Position numbers and translations under genes: made by a program. The notes under the pieces were generated by a model. The model worked only from the letters and a program-made list of their open reading frames with translations, did no database searches and was not told the DNA's origin. This document shows, in pieces, positions 9,069-18,038 of a stretch of 57,160 bases of DNA (position 1 is its first letter; the number at the start of each line of letters is the position of its first letter). Source of the DNA: an uncultured Bacteroides sp. (lineage in GTDB: Bacteria; Bacteroidota; Bacteroidia; Bacteroidales; Bacteroidaceae); the NCBI GenBank assembly GCA_946628545.1, contig CAMOWU010000008.1, positions 1 to 57,160 on the forward strand, written 5' to 3'.

Positions 9069-10180
9069 GATAGCTGTATATCAAGGGCTCGCGACAGATA
9101 GTCTTTCGATAAAGACACCAACGATTGCATCTTCTTATCGATATGAGAATAGTCATCATCTTTAAGCAAAGCTGGGGTGTAGTTCGAAACAAAACGGTCG
9201 TAAAGGCCATAATTACCCAACAGGTCTTCCATCCTGAAATTGATGTCGAGTTGACGACGTACCACACAAAAGCGCTTATGGAAGAGCAATGACAAGAGAG
9301 TGGCGTGGTAGGATGAGGAGACCACGAAACTTGCACCCCGAATCAGAGACAAGAATTCGATTGGACCGATATTTTTCATTCTTTTACCCAAGTTCTTGAG
9401 GGTGTCAATGCTGACGTTGATGATCTTCAGACTTTCCCGACGGGCTATTTCCCGCGAGATTTCAGTGATCTGCTTGCTGTTGTCGAAGTCATAGACAAGC
9501 AAATAAGGTTCCTTGACGAAAGACTGAATAGGGAAAAGGGTGTCCCATTGCGTAGAAGAAAGCAACAAAACGGGATCGCAAACGACTTCACAGTCTTCAC
9601 GACCCATTTGCTGAACAAATGGCAATGAACATTTTTCCCTGACGGACAGGTAATCGAACTTCGCCAATTTCTGGCGATAAAGGTATTCAAGCCTTTTATC
9701 ATTCTTATCAACCAGCAAGCTGGGGGCGTAAGCCACCTTACGAGCATTGGAACTGACGAAATCGAGGTAGAATACGGAGTCACGGCCTGTGAGATACATG
9801 CTGTTCCATATTTGGTCGCTACCTGCGATGAAGACATCTGCATTCAGGTTGGCGGCAATCAGTTGCTGAATGTCGTGGAATCTGTCGGTGAGATGCAAAT
9901 GGTTTTCGGTGAATTGCTTGAACAGACGGTTCCTCTGCTCATGCGACAAGGCTGATGGCAGGTTGTATAGCATGGAAGCCACACCTCGCAACCATCCTTT
10001 ACCGCTTTTGAACTGAAGGGGATGATGATTGACGACTTGTTGATAATAAGGCTTGTAATCCACCACCTGAACATGATGACCTGTCTGCTCAAGATAAGTC
10101 TGAAGAGCATAGACCTGCAGGGATGCGCCAAAATTGTTGACATCGTGGCAGGTGACGATTTTCACATCCAATGGTCTCAT
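9065..10180 (-). CDS. Polysaccharide pyruvyl transferase family protein
   Basis: A 371-residue member of the CsaB/WcaK/AmsJ-like family, which transfers pyruvate from phosphoenolpyruvate to sugars as a ketal. Visible hallmarks are the start VTCHDVNNFGASLQVYALQTYL, the block NADVFIAGSDQIWN near residue 115, and the C-terminal VVSSSYHATLLSLLF with the conserved His. Pyruvylation would add negative charge to the capsule. Some members are only known by fold, so the donor is inferred. The gene overlaps both neighbours by 4 bases and lies between two GT4 genes. Confidence 0.87.
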   Translation of the reverse strand: MRPLDVKIVTCHDVNNFGASLQVYALQTYLEQTGHHVQVVDYKPYYQQVVNHHPLQFKSGKGWLRGVASMLYNLPSALSHEQRNRLFKQFTENHLHLTDRFHDIQQLIAANLNADVFIAGSDQIWNSMYLTGRDSVFYLDFVSSNARKVAYAPSLLVDKNDKRLEYLYRQKLAKFDYLSVREKCSLPFVQQMGREDCEVVCDPVLLLSSTQWDTLFPIQSFVKEPYLLVYDFDNSKQITEISREIARRESLKIINVSIDTLKNLGKRMKNIGPIEFLSLIRGASFVVSSSYHATLLSLLFHKRFCVVRRQLDINFRMEDLLGNYGLYDRFVSNYTPALLKDDDYSHIDKKMQSLVSLSKDYLSRALDIQLS

Positions 10181-11334
10181 GATTGGAAAAGTTGTTCTGC
10201 AATTTGTATTTCTGAGGTGGCGTTGCCAACCACGGAGCCTTCCAGTGCATGAGTAAAACGCTGCTGTAGGGCTTCATCATGAGCAAGTGTAATAATAGCA
10301 TTTGCCAATGACTTGGGGTCTTGAGGGGAAATCAATCCGTTGACCCCGTTCTGCAACTGATTATAGACAACCTCGAAATCAGTACTGACAATAGGCTTGC
10401 AGAGCATCTTGGCCTCGGCTATGGTCAGCCCGAATCCCTCGAAAGAAGAGGTCTGGACGTAGATGTCGGCTGCCTGTATATATGGATAAGGATTGATACG
10501 AAGTCCGAGTGCACGAACACAGTCGGTCAACTGCTTTTCTTTAATCATACCCCTGATATATCCAAGCAACGGACCATCACCCACCAGGAACCAGACGAAA
10601 TCCAGCCCTCGCTGACGTAGCAAGAGTGCAGTGTCAATAGCCAACGGGTAGTTTTTCTGCTCTGCCATGCGTGCCACGGTGGTGATAACCAAACGGTCTT
10701 TTGTCTTGTCCTTGATTTTGTCAGGCAATGGTTCTTGTGCTAAAGATCTCACCACATCGGGATTGACAATGTCGTAAACACGTCGTATCCTGCTTGTGAA
10801 CTGTGGCATATTATTCTGCATGATGGATTCCAATAATTCAGACACGCAGACAATCCAATTCATCTTGTTGTAGAAAGGATCGTTATACAGGATATTGTAG
10901 CCTGCTGACTTGATATCAACGTTGATCCAGGCCAATTTCTTGCGTGCCTTGATCTTGGTTGCGACTATGTATGTGGGAACACCTTGTTGATAGGCCACTG
11001 CTATATCGTAACTATCGTCAAGACCTTTGAAGTAACGACCACTGGTCCGCCACAAAAGTTCAGCGTGATGATGGTGTTTTTTATTCAGGTATCTCCACCT
11101 AAAATAGAACAGCAGATGCCCGAAACGCTTTTTCAATCGTTCCCATCTATTATATGAAGGCTCTTGCTCTATCACAACATCCTTTGGAACCATCTTTTCG
11201 AGCACTCCGCCGCGATGAAGAATCCAAAGATGCTTCTCATATTTCTTTGCATCAAGCAAAGAAATGAGAGAAAGAAGGCTTTTCTCTGCCCCACCACAAT
11301 TGAGGGAATCTATGACGAACAAGATCTTTTTCAT
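10177..11334 (-). CDS. GT4 family glycosyltransferase
   Basis: A 385-residue GT4 enzyme. N-terminal ILFVIDSLNCGGAEKSLLSLISLLD holds the GGAEK motif; the C-terminal half has TTVARMAEQKNYPLAIDTA and the donor-site block YVQTSSFEGFGLTIAEAKMLCKP with the E-x7-E pattern. It is a paralogue of the next upstream product (11331-12515): both share IDSL/MDSL..GGAEK or AGGEK, WVN/WIN..SGY and Y.MRQ/YIQA..DIYVQTS, pointing to a local gene duplication. It overlaps both neighbours by 4 bases. It likely builds part of the capsule repeat unit on the cytoplasmic face. Confidence 0.9.
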   Translation of the reverse strand: MKKILFVIDSLNCGGAEKSLLSLISLLDAKKYEKHLWILHRGGVLEKMVPKDVVIEQEPSYNRWERLKKRFGHLLFYFRWRYLNKKHHHHAELLWRTSGRYFKGLDDSYDIAVAYQQGVPTYIVATKIKARKKLAWINVDIKSAGYNILYNDPFYNKMNWIVCVSELLESIMQNNMPQFTSRIRRVYDIVNPDVVRSLAQEPLPDKIKDKTKDRLVITTVARMAEQKNYPLAIDTALLLRQRGLDFVWFLVGDGPLLGYIRGMIKEKQLTDCVRALGLRINPYPYIQAADIYVQTSSFEGFGLTIAEAKMLCKPIVSTDFEVVYNQLQNGVNGLISPQDPKSLANAIITLAHDEALQQRFTHALEGSVVGNATSEIQIAEQLFQS

Positions 11335-12515
11335 TCTTTCAACAATGCATAGAAGCCCTCGATAGCCTCGGGATTGCCCTTCTTTTCTTTTTGCTGATAA
11401 GCGACGATGGCATGATAGAGTTCTCGATGGTTGATGAGTTCGATGATGGCATCGGCTACAGCTTCTGGATCCTGCTTGACAACCAAACCGTTTTTTCCTG
11501 GAACCATCTGGTTATAAACTGAATCGTAGTCGGTGGTGACCACAGGCAGATTAAGGATACGCGCCTCTGCTATCGACAATCCATAACCCTCATGGCGAGA
11601 AGTCTGCACATAGATGTCGGACTGTCGCATATAGTTGTAGGGATTGGGGGTCGTTCCTAACAAGAAAAAATGGCCTTCCAGCTGATTCTCTTTGAGGAAT
11701 CGCTCTATCTCTCCACGATACGGACCGCGGCCAATCGCATACCAACGGAAATCCACACCCCGCTCTTTCAAGATGCGACATGTCTCGAGGGTGATGTCAT
11801 ACCCCTTGTCATCCCTGTCTAATCGAGCCACTGTGATCAGACGCATGTGCCCTTCTCCCGATTTGAACAATTCATTCGTAACGGATTCCTCGGAAAGACG
11901 TCGAATGAAATCAGGATCAACAATGTCGGGATAAACACTCATCTTGTCTGAAAATGCCGGATAGACTCCTTCAAGATGCTGGCGAGCGGCTTCAGACACC
12001 AACACAATAGAATCCAAACGACGGTAATATTCCTCGTTGAATGTCTTCTCGTACCCAGAAAGATGGAAGATACAGTTCACCCACCCTATCTTTTTCTTCG
12101 CCTTGACTTTATCCACGACGTAATATGTGGGAAGGCATTGGCTATAAGCTATGGCTACATCATATTCTTCTGTTTCTGGCACATAGGAAGAAAAACGCCT
12201 CCAATAATAGCGAGCCTTGGTCTTCAGCTTCAAACCTTTCTTTTGGCACTGGATGGAATACAATGCTTTCGACAAAAGCAGACGTAAAGATAACTTGCCA
12301 CTGTTCAGTTGCTGTATAAAGCGAAAAGGACTGAGGATTCGAACACAAGAAGGCAAGAAACGCTCAAACTCACCGCCATAGTTGAATAATTGCAAACTGA
12401 CATCATAGCGATCATAGTCGATAAGCGAGAGCAAGGTGACAAGACTCTTCTCACCACCTGCAGCGGAAAGAGAGTCCATCACAAACAACAATCTCTTCTT
12501 TTTAGACTCTGACAT
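11331..12515 (-). CDS. GT4 family glycosyltransferase
   Basis: A GT4 enzyme of about 394 residues. I start it at the ATG at 12513-12515 (MSESKKKRLLFVMDSLSAAGGEKSL); the longer version adds 11 residues not seen in its paralogues. AAGGEKS near residue 20 corresponds to the GGAEKS of the neighbour. The C-terminal half holds TVARLDRDDKGYDITLE and YVQTSRHEGYGLSIAEARILNLP, the donor-site block. A spacer of about 120 bases with an 8-base tandem repeat separates it from the ParB-like gene, so this may be an internal joint of the operon. Substrate unknown. Confidence 0.9.
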   Translation of the reverse strand: MSESKKKRLLFVMDSLSAAGGEKSLVTLLSLIDYDRYDVSLQLFNYGGEFERFLPSCVRILSPFRFIQQLNSGKLSLRLLLSKALYSIQCQKKGLKLKTKARYYWRRFSSYVPETEEYDVAIAYSQCLPTYYVVDKVKAKKKIGWVNCIFHLSGYEKTFNEEYYRRLDSIVLVSEAARQHLEGVYPAFSDKMSVYPDIVDPDFIRRLSEESVTNELFKSGEGHMRLITVARLDRDDKGYDITLETCRILKERGVDFRWYAIGRGPYRGEIERFLKENQLEGHFFLLGTTPNPYNYMRQSDIYVQTSRHEGYGLSIAEARILNLPVVTTDYDSVYNQMVPGKNGLVVKQDPEAVADAIIELINHRELYHAIVAYQQKEKKGNPEAIEGFYALLKE

Positions 12516-12560
12516 AAGGCTCTCGACTTCGATATGACAATCCAACAAAATATCGTTCTT

Positions 12561-12605
12561 TCGATTAAACGATTAAACGTTTTTTCGATTAAACGATTAA
12601 ACGAA
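12561..12605. repeat. Short tandem repeat CGATTAAA in operon spacer
   Basis: Four copies of the 8-base word CGATTAAA in two pairs, the pairs joined by CGTTTTTT. It fills the gap between the ParB-like gene and the GT4 gene. AT-rich repeats of this size can change copy number by slippage; no function is visible. Confidence 0.8.
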
Positions 12606-12634
12606 TCATCGATACATTATTGATGAATAAAAAT

Positions 12635-13753
12635 CTATCGATTATTGCGGAATTTTCTCATCCAATAATAAACCTTTACCTTCAAACGGGTGAGATAGAC
12701 GTTTTTCAGGACAAAGAGACGCTCATCGAGATAGTTGGACAGACGGGCATGCCATCCTCGATAGCCTTGTGTGTCTTGCCATGTGTTCTGTCCGTCTTGG
12801 GTAAGCAATAGACACGCTATATCTTTTGTCTCTTCTTTGGTGTCGGTGATATGTATGGAATGCTTGCCATACGGATAATCTGAACGTATTTGGTCCTTCA
12901 ACTGAAGAACGGCATCCAAGCCTTTAGAAGTGGAGAAAAAGACAAAACTCATCTCTCCATGTGATGCGTAGCAGTGAGCCGCCTTGTCCATAGCTCCCTT
13001 ATAGTGGTTGGACTCTGTTCCTACCCACGACTGGGCCTTATAGACCTGCGTGATGAACTTGCCAAAGGATCTAAGGGAAGTTGAAAGGGATTTATCGTAG
13101 AATGGAACAGCAAGTTGTCGAATCTTATCAATGGCTTGCTTCTTATCCTTACCCATGATAGGCCAAAGGCAAGCCACATACACATCCTGACACCACCTGA
13201 TGGTTTCCAAAGCCACAATATCGCATACACGTCGCGAGAGTCCACGCTTGAGGAAATACTGATAATCGAAATCTGCTACAGAATGGACATCTGCATACTG
13301 GGCGACAACTACATCTTTGTCATAAAAGGCAAGGGCTGCCACACGATGACCACCATCAAGGATAATGCCGTTGGCATCGACAGGTACCACCGATACAGTG
13401 GCATCAAAAGACGATGTGGCAAAATGATTGATCAAATGGTCGAAATATGCGACAAAATCATCTAATGACTGTTTGTCATCGCGTCCAGGCTCCTTTTCAT
13501 CGGGATTGAAAGCCTTGATGTGTTGTGTATAGACCTTCAGTGCCTGGTCACGGTTTTCCTCACGAAGACGGATATAGTAGAGTTTTGCGAAAAGGTCGAA
13601 CCGACGAGGATGGAGCAAAGAACGGGCTTTGACCTTGCGCACCACACACTGATGTTCTGCCAAATGGTAAAGTTGAACGGTATGCGGTTGCAACAACGAA
13701 AGGTCAACACCATTATCGCTCTTTATGCCGCTATCTGATATTGTAGTGTTCAT
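12635..13753 (-). CDS. ParB/Srx-fold-like protein of unknown role in capsule operon
   Basis: About 372 residues, start chosen at the ATG at 13751-13753 because AAGGA lies about 10 bases before it and the longer form would overlap the upstream gene. Near residue 130 the stretch VVPVDANGIILDGGHRVAALAFY resembles the ParB/sulfiredoxin core (strand, then DGxHRxxAA), the nucleotide-binding part of that fold. The rest matches no family I recognise; the C-terminus is basic and aromatic (KVKVYYWMRKFRNNR), as if to sit on a membrane. ParB-fold proteins use CTP or ATP, so a nucleotide-dependent step such as a kinase or transferase is possible, but that is inference. It directly follows a nucleotidyltransferase-fold gene, 20 bases apart, and the two may act together. 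Confidence 0.6.
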   Translation of the reverse strand: MNTTISDSGIKSDNGVDLSLLQPHTVQLYHLAEHQCVVRKVKARSLLHPRRFDLFAKLYYIRLREENRDQALKVYTQHIKAFNPDEKEPGRDDKQSLDDFVAYFDHLINHFATSSFDATVSVVPVDANGIILDGGHRVAALAFYDKDVVVAQYADVHSVADFDYQYFLKRGLSRRVCDIVALETIRWCQDVYVACLWPIMGKDKKQAIDKIRQLAVPFYDKSLSTSLRSFGKFITQVYKAQSWVGTESNHYKGAMDKAAHCYASHGEMSFVFFSTSKGLDAVLQLKDQIRSDYPYGKHSIHITDTKEETKDIACLLLTQDGQNTWQDTQGYRGWHARLSNYLDERLFVLKNVYLTRLKVKVYYWMRKFRNNR

Positions 13754-13773
13754 GAGCAGGATATCCTTAACGC

Positions 13774-14502
13774 TTAGAGTCGGATGGCATGTTTCAAACA
13801 CACCATGGCATCAATAGTCTTCACCTTGACATCAAACAGAAAATGACGCAACATCGGCAAAAAATCGCACTCCAACATAGAGCGATCGATCAGAGAAGTA
13901 TGCAATGGAACAGTGGCATCCAATGGATAAGTGAAAGTGTAGCCTTTCGCTCTCATGAATACATGCAGGATATTGATGAGACCACGTGCTGATGTATCTG
14001 TCAATTCCACGCCTATGGTTTCGGCCATAGAAATCAGACGTTGTTGATATTCAGCGGATAAGGAAGGCTTCTGAAGAATGGCGTGATAAACAAGGGTATA
14101 GAAATAGTCTTCATCGTGCATGACGAAGAAATGTCCATTGTATTTTTTCCTTTTCAAGACATCTTGTTGCCATTTGAGACAGAAATAGCCATCGCCAAGG
14201 TGGCGGAGGTCTATGCTTACCTTTCGACCATCAACGAATACATAGTAGTGAGTGCCGTCTCCAATATGACCGGACTGATCGTGCCTTGTGGAGCTTGCGC
14301 CCAAAAGACGTGCAATAGCATCGCTGTCTTCGCAAAGCATATCAATATCGGGATGACCGTCAACGAAGAAAGAAGAAGTAAGCAAGTTCTCGTGATTACG
14401 CATCACAAGATAATCTGCTTCGCTTGAGTTGAGCACAGCGAACAACTCTTTGACTGATGAAAAAACACCATTACACTTCATGTCACTATACTCCTGTTTC
14501 AT
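13774..14502 (-). CDS. Nucleotidyltransferase-fold protein
   Basis: A 242-residue protein. The N-terminal part has EADYLVMRNHENLL then VDGHPDIDMLCED, matching the strand-D-x-D of the polymerase-beta-like nucleotidyltransferase fold, followed by RKVSIDLRHLGDGYF, which supplies a third acidic residue (D in SIDLR). The remainder looks helical. A strong GGAGGAA site about 6 bases before the ATG at 14500-14502 supports this start, which overlaps the upstream gene by 17 bases. Uncharacterised proteins of this fold are common in capsule loci; they may transfer a nucleotidyl or phosphoryl group to a sugar. The substrate is unknown. It pairs with the ParB-like gene downstream. Confidence 0.65.
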   Translation of the reverse strand: MKQEYSDMKCNGVFSSVKELFAVLNSSEADYLVMRNHENLLTSSFFVDGHPDIDMLCEDSDAIARLLGASSTRHDQSGHIGDGTHYYVFVDGRKVSIDLRHLGDGYFCLKWQQDVLKRKKYNGHFFVMHDEDYFYTLVYHAILQKPSLSAEYQQRLISMAETIGVELTDTSARGLINILHVFMRAKGYTFTYPLDATVPLHTSLIDRSMLECDFLPMLRHFLFDVKVKTIDAMVCLKHAIRL

Positions 14503-15526
14503 CTTTCTTCCTCCACTGCTTCAAATGCTTTTTCCTATACTTCATCCATTCATCAAACTTCACTTTATAGGTGTCGTAAATGTGGTAAAGAGGGAGCAGT
14601 TTAGGATACTTCCTATAAAAACGGTACCTCTGGAGGCGGGGGAGAAGATGCTCATCGAAGTCGATCTGATACTTCTCATTGCATTTGAAGAAATAGTCCT
14701 TGAACGCACTCTTGATTTCATCGTTCATGTAACGATGAGTAAAGAAATAAGCTGTATAGATGTCATCCCAGAATCGGGTCAATGCCCAATAATACTGATC
14801 GGGATAGTATTGCTTGATGAATGGCAGGCGTTCCTCATAACCTCTGAACAAATCGAGATTCTTCAGTGAGAAAGCGCCAGATATGCCACACCGACGCTGA
14901 CGGTAATAATAAAGGGGTGCAGGCATGATGCCGATGCGCTCCGAATGGTGGATCATATAGTGCTGCCAATACACATCCTCGAAATAGACACCTTTGCGGA
15001 AGGGATAACGCTTCACCAATTCCGTCTTGTAGATTTTTCCCCAAGCAAAATTCTTCAGCTCAAATTGGTCGAGCAACATCCTGATGGCTTTGTGGCGATC
15101 CACCACATAAGGAGGTGTATCTGGTTGAACAAAACGAGTGTCGTATCCATAATTGTCGCCATCCACGTAATAGGCAGCGCACTGTACCATATCACAGTGC
15201 TCACGTTGCATAAAAGAGAGCATCTGACTTAATGCGTCAGGAGCCAGCCAGTCATCGCTGTCAAGAAAAAAAGTATAGTTGCCTGTGGCATATTTCATCC
15301 CATAGTTGCGTGCGTCTGACAAACCACCGTTTTCCTTGTTCACAATAACTATCTCAGGATAGCGCTCCTTATAATCGCTGCATATCGACAATGTCGAGTC
15401 TGTGGAACCGTCGTTGACCAATATCACCTCCATATTGTCTCCCGTATATGGCAACAGACTGTCAAGGCACTGCGCAATGTATGCCTCAACATTATACATA
15501 GGTATGATCACTGAAAGTTCCTTCAT
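14486..15526 (-). CDS. GT2 family glycosyltransferase
   Basis: A 346-residue GT2 enzyme: LSVIIPMYNVEAYIAQCLDSLL at the N-terminus, LVNDGSTDSTL, NGGLSDARNYGMKYATG and FLDSDDW (the DxD motif, near residue 91). The C-terminus is basic and aromatic (WMKYRKKHLKQWRKK), suited to contact with the inner membrane. The class is that of WcaA/CpsI-like capsule glycosyltransferases. It lies 16 bases downstream of the flippase gene. Donor and acceptor cannot be assigned. Confidence 0.92.
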   Translation of the reverse strand: MKELSVIIPMYNVEAYIAQCLDSLLPYTGDNMEVILVNDGSTDSTLSICSDYKERYPEIVIVNKENGGLSDARNYGMKYATGNYTFFLDSDDWLAPDALSQMLSFMQREHCDMVQCAAYYVDGDNYGYDTRFVQPDTPPYVVDRHKAIRMLLDQFELKNFAWGKIYKTELVKRYPFRKGVYFEDVYWQHYMIHHSERIGIMPAPLYYYRQRRCGISGAFSLKNLDLFRGYEERLPFIKQYYPDQYYWALTRFWDDIYTAYFFTHRYMNDEIKSAFKDYFFKCNEKYQIDFDEHLLPRLQRYRFYRKYPKLLPLYHIYDTYKVKFDEWMKYRKKHLKQWRKKDETGV

Positions 15527-15542
15527 GACGAGATAGGAGAAA

Positions 15543-16997
15543 TCAATGTTTGAATCGCTTAATCACATTCTCCTTGATGATCTGTTGGAGATAATTCAGG
15601 TCTTTGGAATGAAAAGCCAAGGAAAGAGCATAATAAACGGCAAAGCCTTCAACCACACCTACAATAAGTTTGACCAAGTCGTTGGACAAGAACATCATGG
15701 TCACGTAAACTACTGCCACCATGATGAAGGTATAGAGCAAGGAAGGAAATATGTCTTTCAGTTGACGAAGTAGGCTCACATGAATGAGCTTACTGGTATA
15801 ATAAGTGTTGATAAAGAGTGTGGCCAAGGCAAAAAACACCGTACCATAACACAGGACAAGAACACCAAAAGGAATACAGATAAACGCGACAAGCAAAGAG
15901 AACAACTTCTTGATCAGCTCTAAACGGAAGAACAAATCGGAACGTCCCTTAACCATCAGGAGATTCAGATTAAGACCGTGGATAGGGTTCCACATGGCTG
16001 CAAAACAAAGCACCTGCATAAAAGGGATAATCGGTTCCCACTTGCTGGTCAGCACAACCATCACAAAAGGTCTTGAAAGCACAGCTACCAAAAGGGTGAT
16101 GGGAAAGACCAAATATGCGGAAAGACTGATGAGCTTGCGGTAGGCATGGGAAAGTCGTTCGTTGTCATCTTGTATCTTGCCCAATATGGGAAAAGACACC
16201 TCACCAAGCGACCCCATCAACACATTTGTGGGAAGTCCGGCATAGGTGGACCCTTTATAATAATAACCAAGCACCGCTTTGGAATACCATCGGCCTATGA
16301 TGATGGGATTGATGCTGCTAAAAAGAATATTCATCACCCCTGTAGCCATCAGTTTAGAGCCGTAGGAGAAAAATTCACGAAAAGACTGAACAGAAAACCT
16401 GAAGCCAGGAAACCAATGCTGAACCCTCCAAAACAATACTGCCCTGATAACGACATGAAGAAAATGAGGATAAACCAACGACCACACACCAAAGCCCAAA
16501 TAGGCCAGGATAATGGAAAAGATACCCGTTGAAATGGTGGCTGTGGTCTTTATGATACTGAGTTTCTTAAACTCAAGGTTGATTTTCATCCTTGCTCCTT
16601 GAGTCGCAACGAACGACTGAAAGAAAAGCAAGATGGCATTGACGATAACAATCTTCTTGATGAGTGGGTCGTGGTAGAAATCAGCTATCAGGCCAGAGCA
16701 AAGGCACAGCACAAGACTCATCACCACAGACATTGAGAGATAAGTGACATAGACTGTGGAATAGTCAATTTCTGTACGTTCCTTCTTGCGAATCAGCGCA
16801 TTGGTAAAACCTGAGTCAACCAAACAATTGGCAAGAGCGAAAAAAATGCCAACCAAAGCTACCTCACCATAATCAGAAGGCATCAATAAGCGGGCAAGGA
16901 CTATTCCTTGGATCACACCAAAGGCCTGGATAGAGATACTCTCGGCAAATTTCCAGATGAATCCATAAAAAGTTTTACTCTGTAACGATTCCGACAT
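15543..16997 (-). CDS. Wzx-type lipid-linked oligosaccharide flippase
   Basis: A 484-residue membrane protein of the MOP (polysaccharide transport) superfamily, WzxC-like. The start KTFYGFIWKFAESISIQAFGVIQGIVLARLLMPSDYG and the following ALVGIFFALANCLVDSGFTNALIRKK are standard for this family; about 12-14 membrane segments can be seen. It would flip the undecaprenyl-PP-linked repeat unit to the periplasm for the EpsG/Wzy-like polymerase. It sits between the EEP hydrolase gene (18 bases) and a GT2 gene (16 bases). Confidence 0.92.
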   Translation of the reverse strand: MSESLQSKTFYGFIWKFAESISIQAFGVIQGIVLARLLMPSDYGEVALVGIFFALANCLVDSGFTNALIRKKERTEIDYSTVYVTYLSMSVVMSLVLCLCSGLIADFYHDPLIKKIVIVNAILLFFQSFVATQGARMKINLEFKKLSIIKTTATISTGIFSIILAYLGFGVWSLVYPHFLHVVIRAVLFWRVQHWFPGFRFSVQSFREFFSYGSKLMATGVMNILFSSINPIIIGRWYSKAVLGYYYKGSTYAGLPTNVLMGSLGEVSFPILGKIQDDNERLSHAYRKLISLSAYLVFPITLLVAVLSRPFVMVVLTSKWEPIIPFMQVLCFAAMWNPIHGLNLNLLMVKGRSDLFFRLELIKKLFSLLVAFICIPFGVLVLCYGTVFFALATLFINTYYTSKLIHVSLLRQLKDIFPSLLYTFIMVAVVYVTMMFLSNDLVKLIVGVVEGFAVYYALSLAFHSKDLNYLQQIIKENVIKRFKH

Positions 16998-17015
16998 AGA
17001 CTGAATAAATCTCTA

Positions 17016-18038
17016 TCAATTGATTTTGAAAACTGCACACTGCATCTTGTGATCCGTCCAACCAAATTCCCTCAATTGATAGTCCAAGCAAGCTATTGGT
17101 TCGGAAAAGAGGATATGGTCGATCTTTGGCAAGAATGAGGAAACGCTATAAGATGATTGTAAAAGTGAAAACATCCTGCTCCATGAGGCATCATACATAC
17201 CTCGTGAGACAGTCTGGAATGAGCTGGAATAAGCTGGTGTGTTGAAATCGCCGCATACCATCACATTAGAGCCTGATTGAGAGTGGATATCAGCTGATAA
17301 TTGACGGGCTTGCTGACAACGAATTTGCGCATTGTCGATGAACGACCCTATTTTGCCAATCAAATTGGCACCCGCAACGTCGGTAACGCCAGTGGTTTGG
17401 AGATGAACATTGTAAAGACGCAATCTTCTGCCATCCACATCCACATCAACAGACATATACTTGTTGTAAGAATCAGCGAAATAATGGTTGCTGAGGCCTG
17501 ACAAGGGATATTTTGAAAGCACCATCAGATTCAACACCTCATCTTCTCTGTCGTTGTAAGCGATATAGGGATAGTCAGGAAATCGGGACTCAATCGTTTT
17601 CTTCGACATGAGATGCTGGTGAGGACGTTCCTGAAGGCAGATGATATCGGGCTCTTCACTGAGCATCACTTTGGACAGGTCATCCAGACACTCGGATTTG
17701 AGGCTGAAATTGCCCACGTTCCAAGACACTACTTTCAGTTTGGCAGAATCATGTTCATCTGCTCCACTCCACCTCACATGAAGATGACATACGAGTGGAA
17801 AGAGAGCAAAGAGGAGTGCCAACAAGTCCGCAAGGCCCAACTTCCATTGACGTTGAAGAACGTGGACAACGAGCACGACAAAGTCGGCTGCAAGGACATA
17901 GAAGCCACAAAGCGCCAGCAATTCCATGTATGCTCCAAAGGTTCCACCCATCCAGCACAGCAACAAAAGAATTGCAGAGCAACACAACAAAAGAATCGTA
18001 AAGGACTTAGATATAATTGTTGTTGGCGACAAGTTCAT
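17016..18038 (-). CDS. Endonuclease/exonuclease/phosphatase family protein, membrane-anchored
   Basis: A 340-residue protein with two or three N-terminal membrane segments (residues 10-80, e.g. FTILLLCCSAILLLLCWMGG) and a C-terminal EEP (DNase I/phosphodiesterase-like) domain. Catalytic motifs visible are VVSWNVGNF, IICLQERPHQ (Glu for metal), VMVCGDFNTP (D and N) and KIDHILFSE (D-H pair). It overlaps the end of the upstream CpsB gene by 32 bases. EEP enzymes cleave phosphodiesters or phosphate esters in nucleic acids, lipids or nucleotides. Its place between the phosphatase and the flippase genes hints at a role on a lipid- or sugar-linked phosphate outside the cytoplasm, but this is inference. 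Confidence 0.88.
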   Translation of the reverse strand: MNLSPTTIISKSFTILLLCCSAILLLLCWMGGTFGAYMELLALCGFYVLAADFVVLVVHVLQRQWKLGLADLLALLFALFPLVCHLHVRWSGADEHDSAKLKVVSWNVGNFSLKSECLDDLSKVMLSEEPDIICLQERPHQHLMSKKTIESRFPDYPYIAYNDREDEVLNLMVLSKYPLSGLSNHYFADSYNKYMSVDVDVDGRRLRLYNVHLQTTGVTDVAGANLIGKIGSFIDNAQIRCQQARQLSADIHSQSGSNVMVCGDFNTPAYSSSFQTVSRGMYDASWSRMFSLLQSSYSVSSFLPKIDHILFSEPIACLDYQLREFGWTDHKMQCAVFKIN

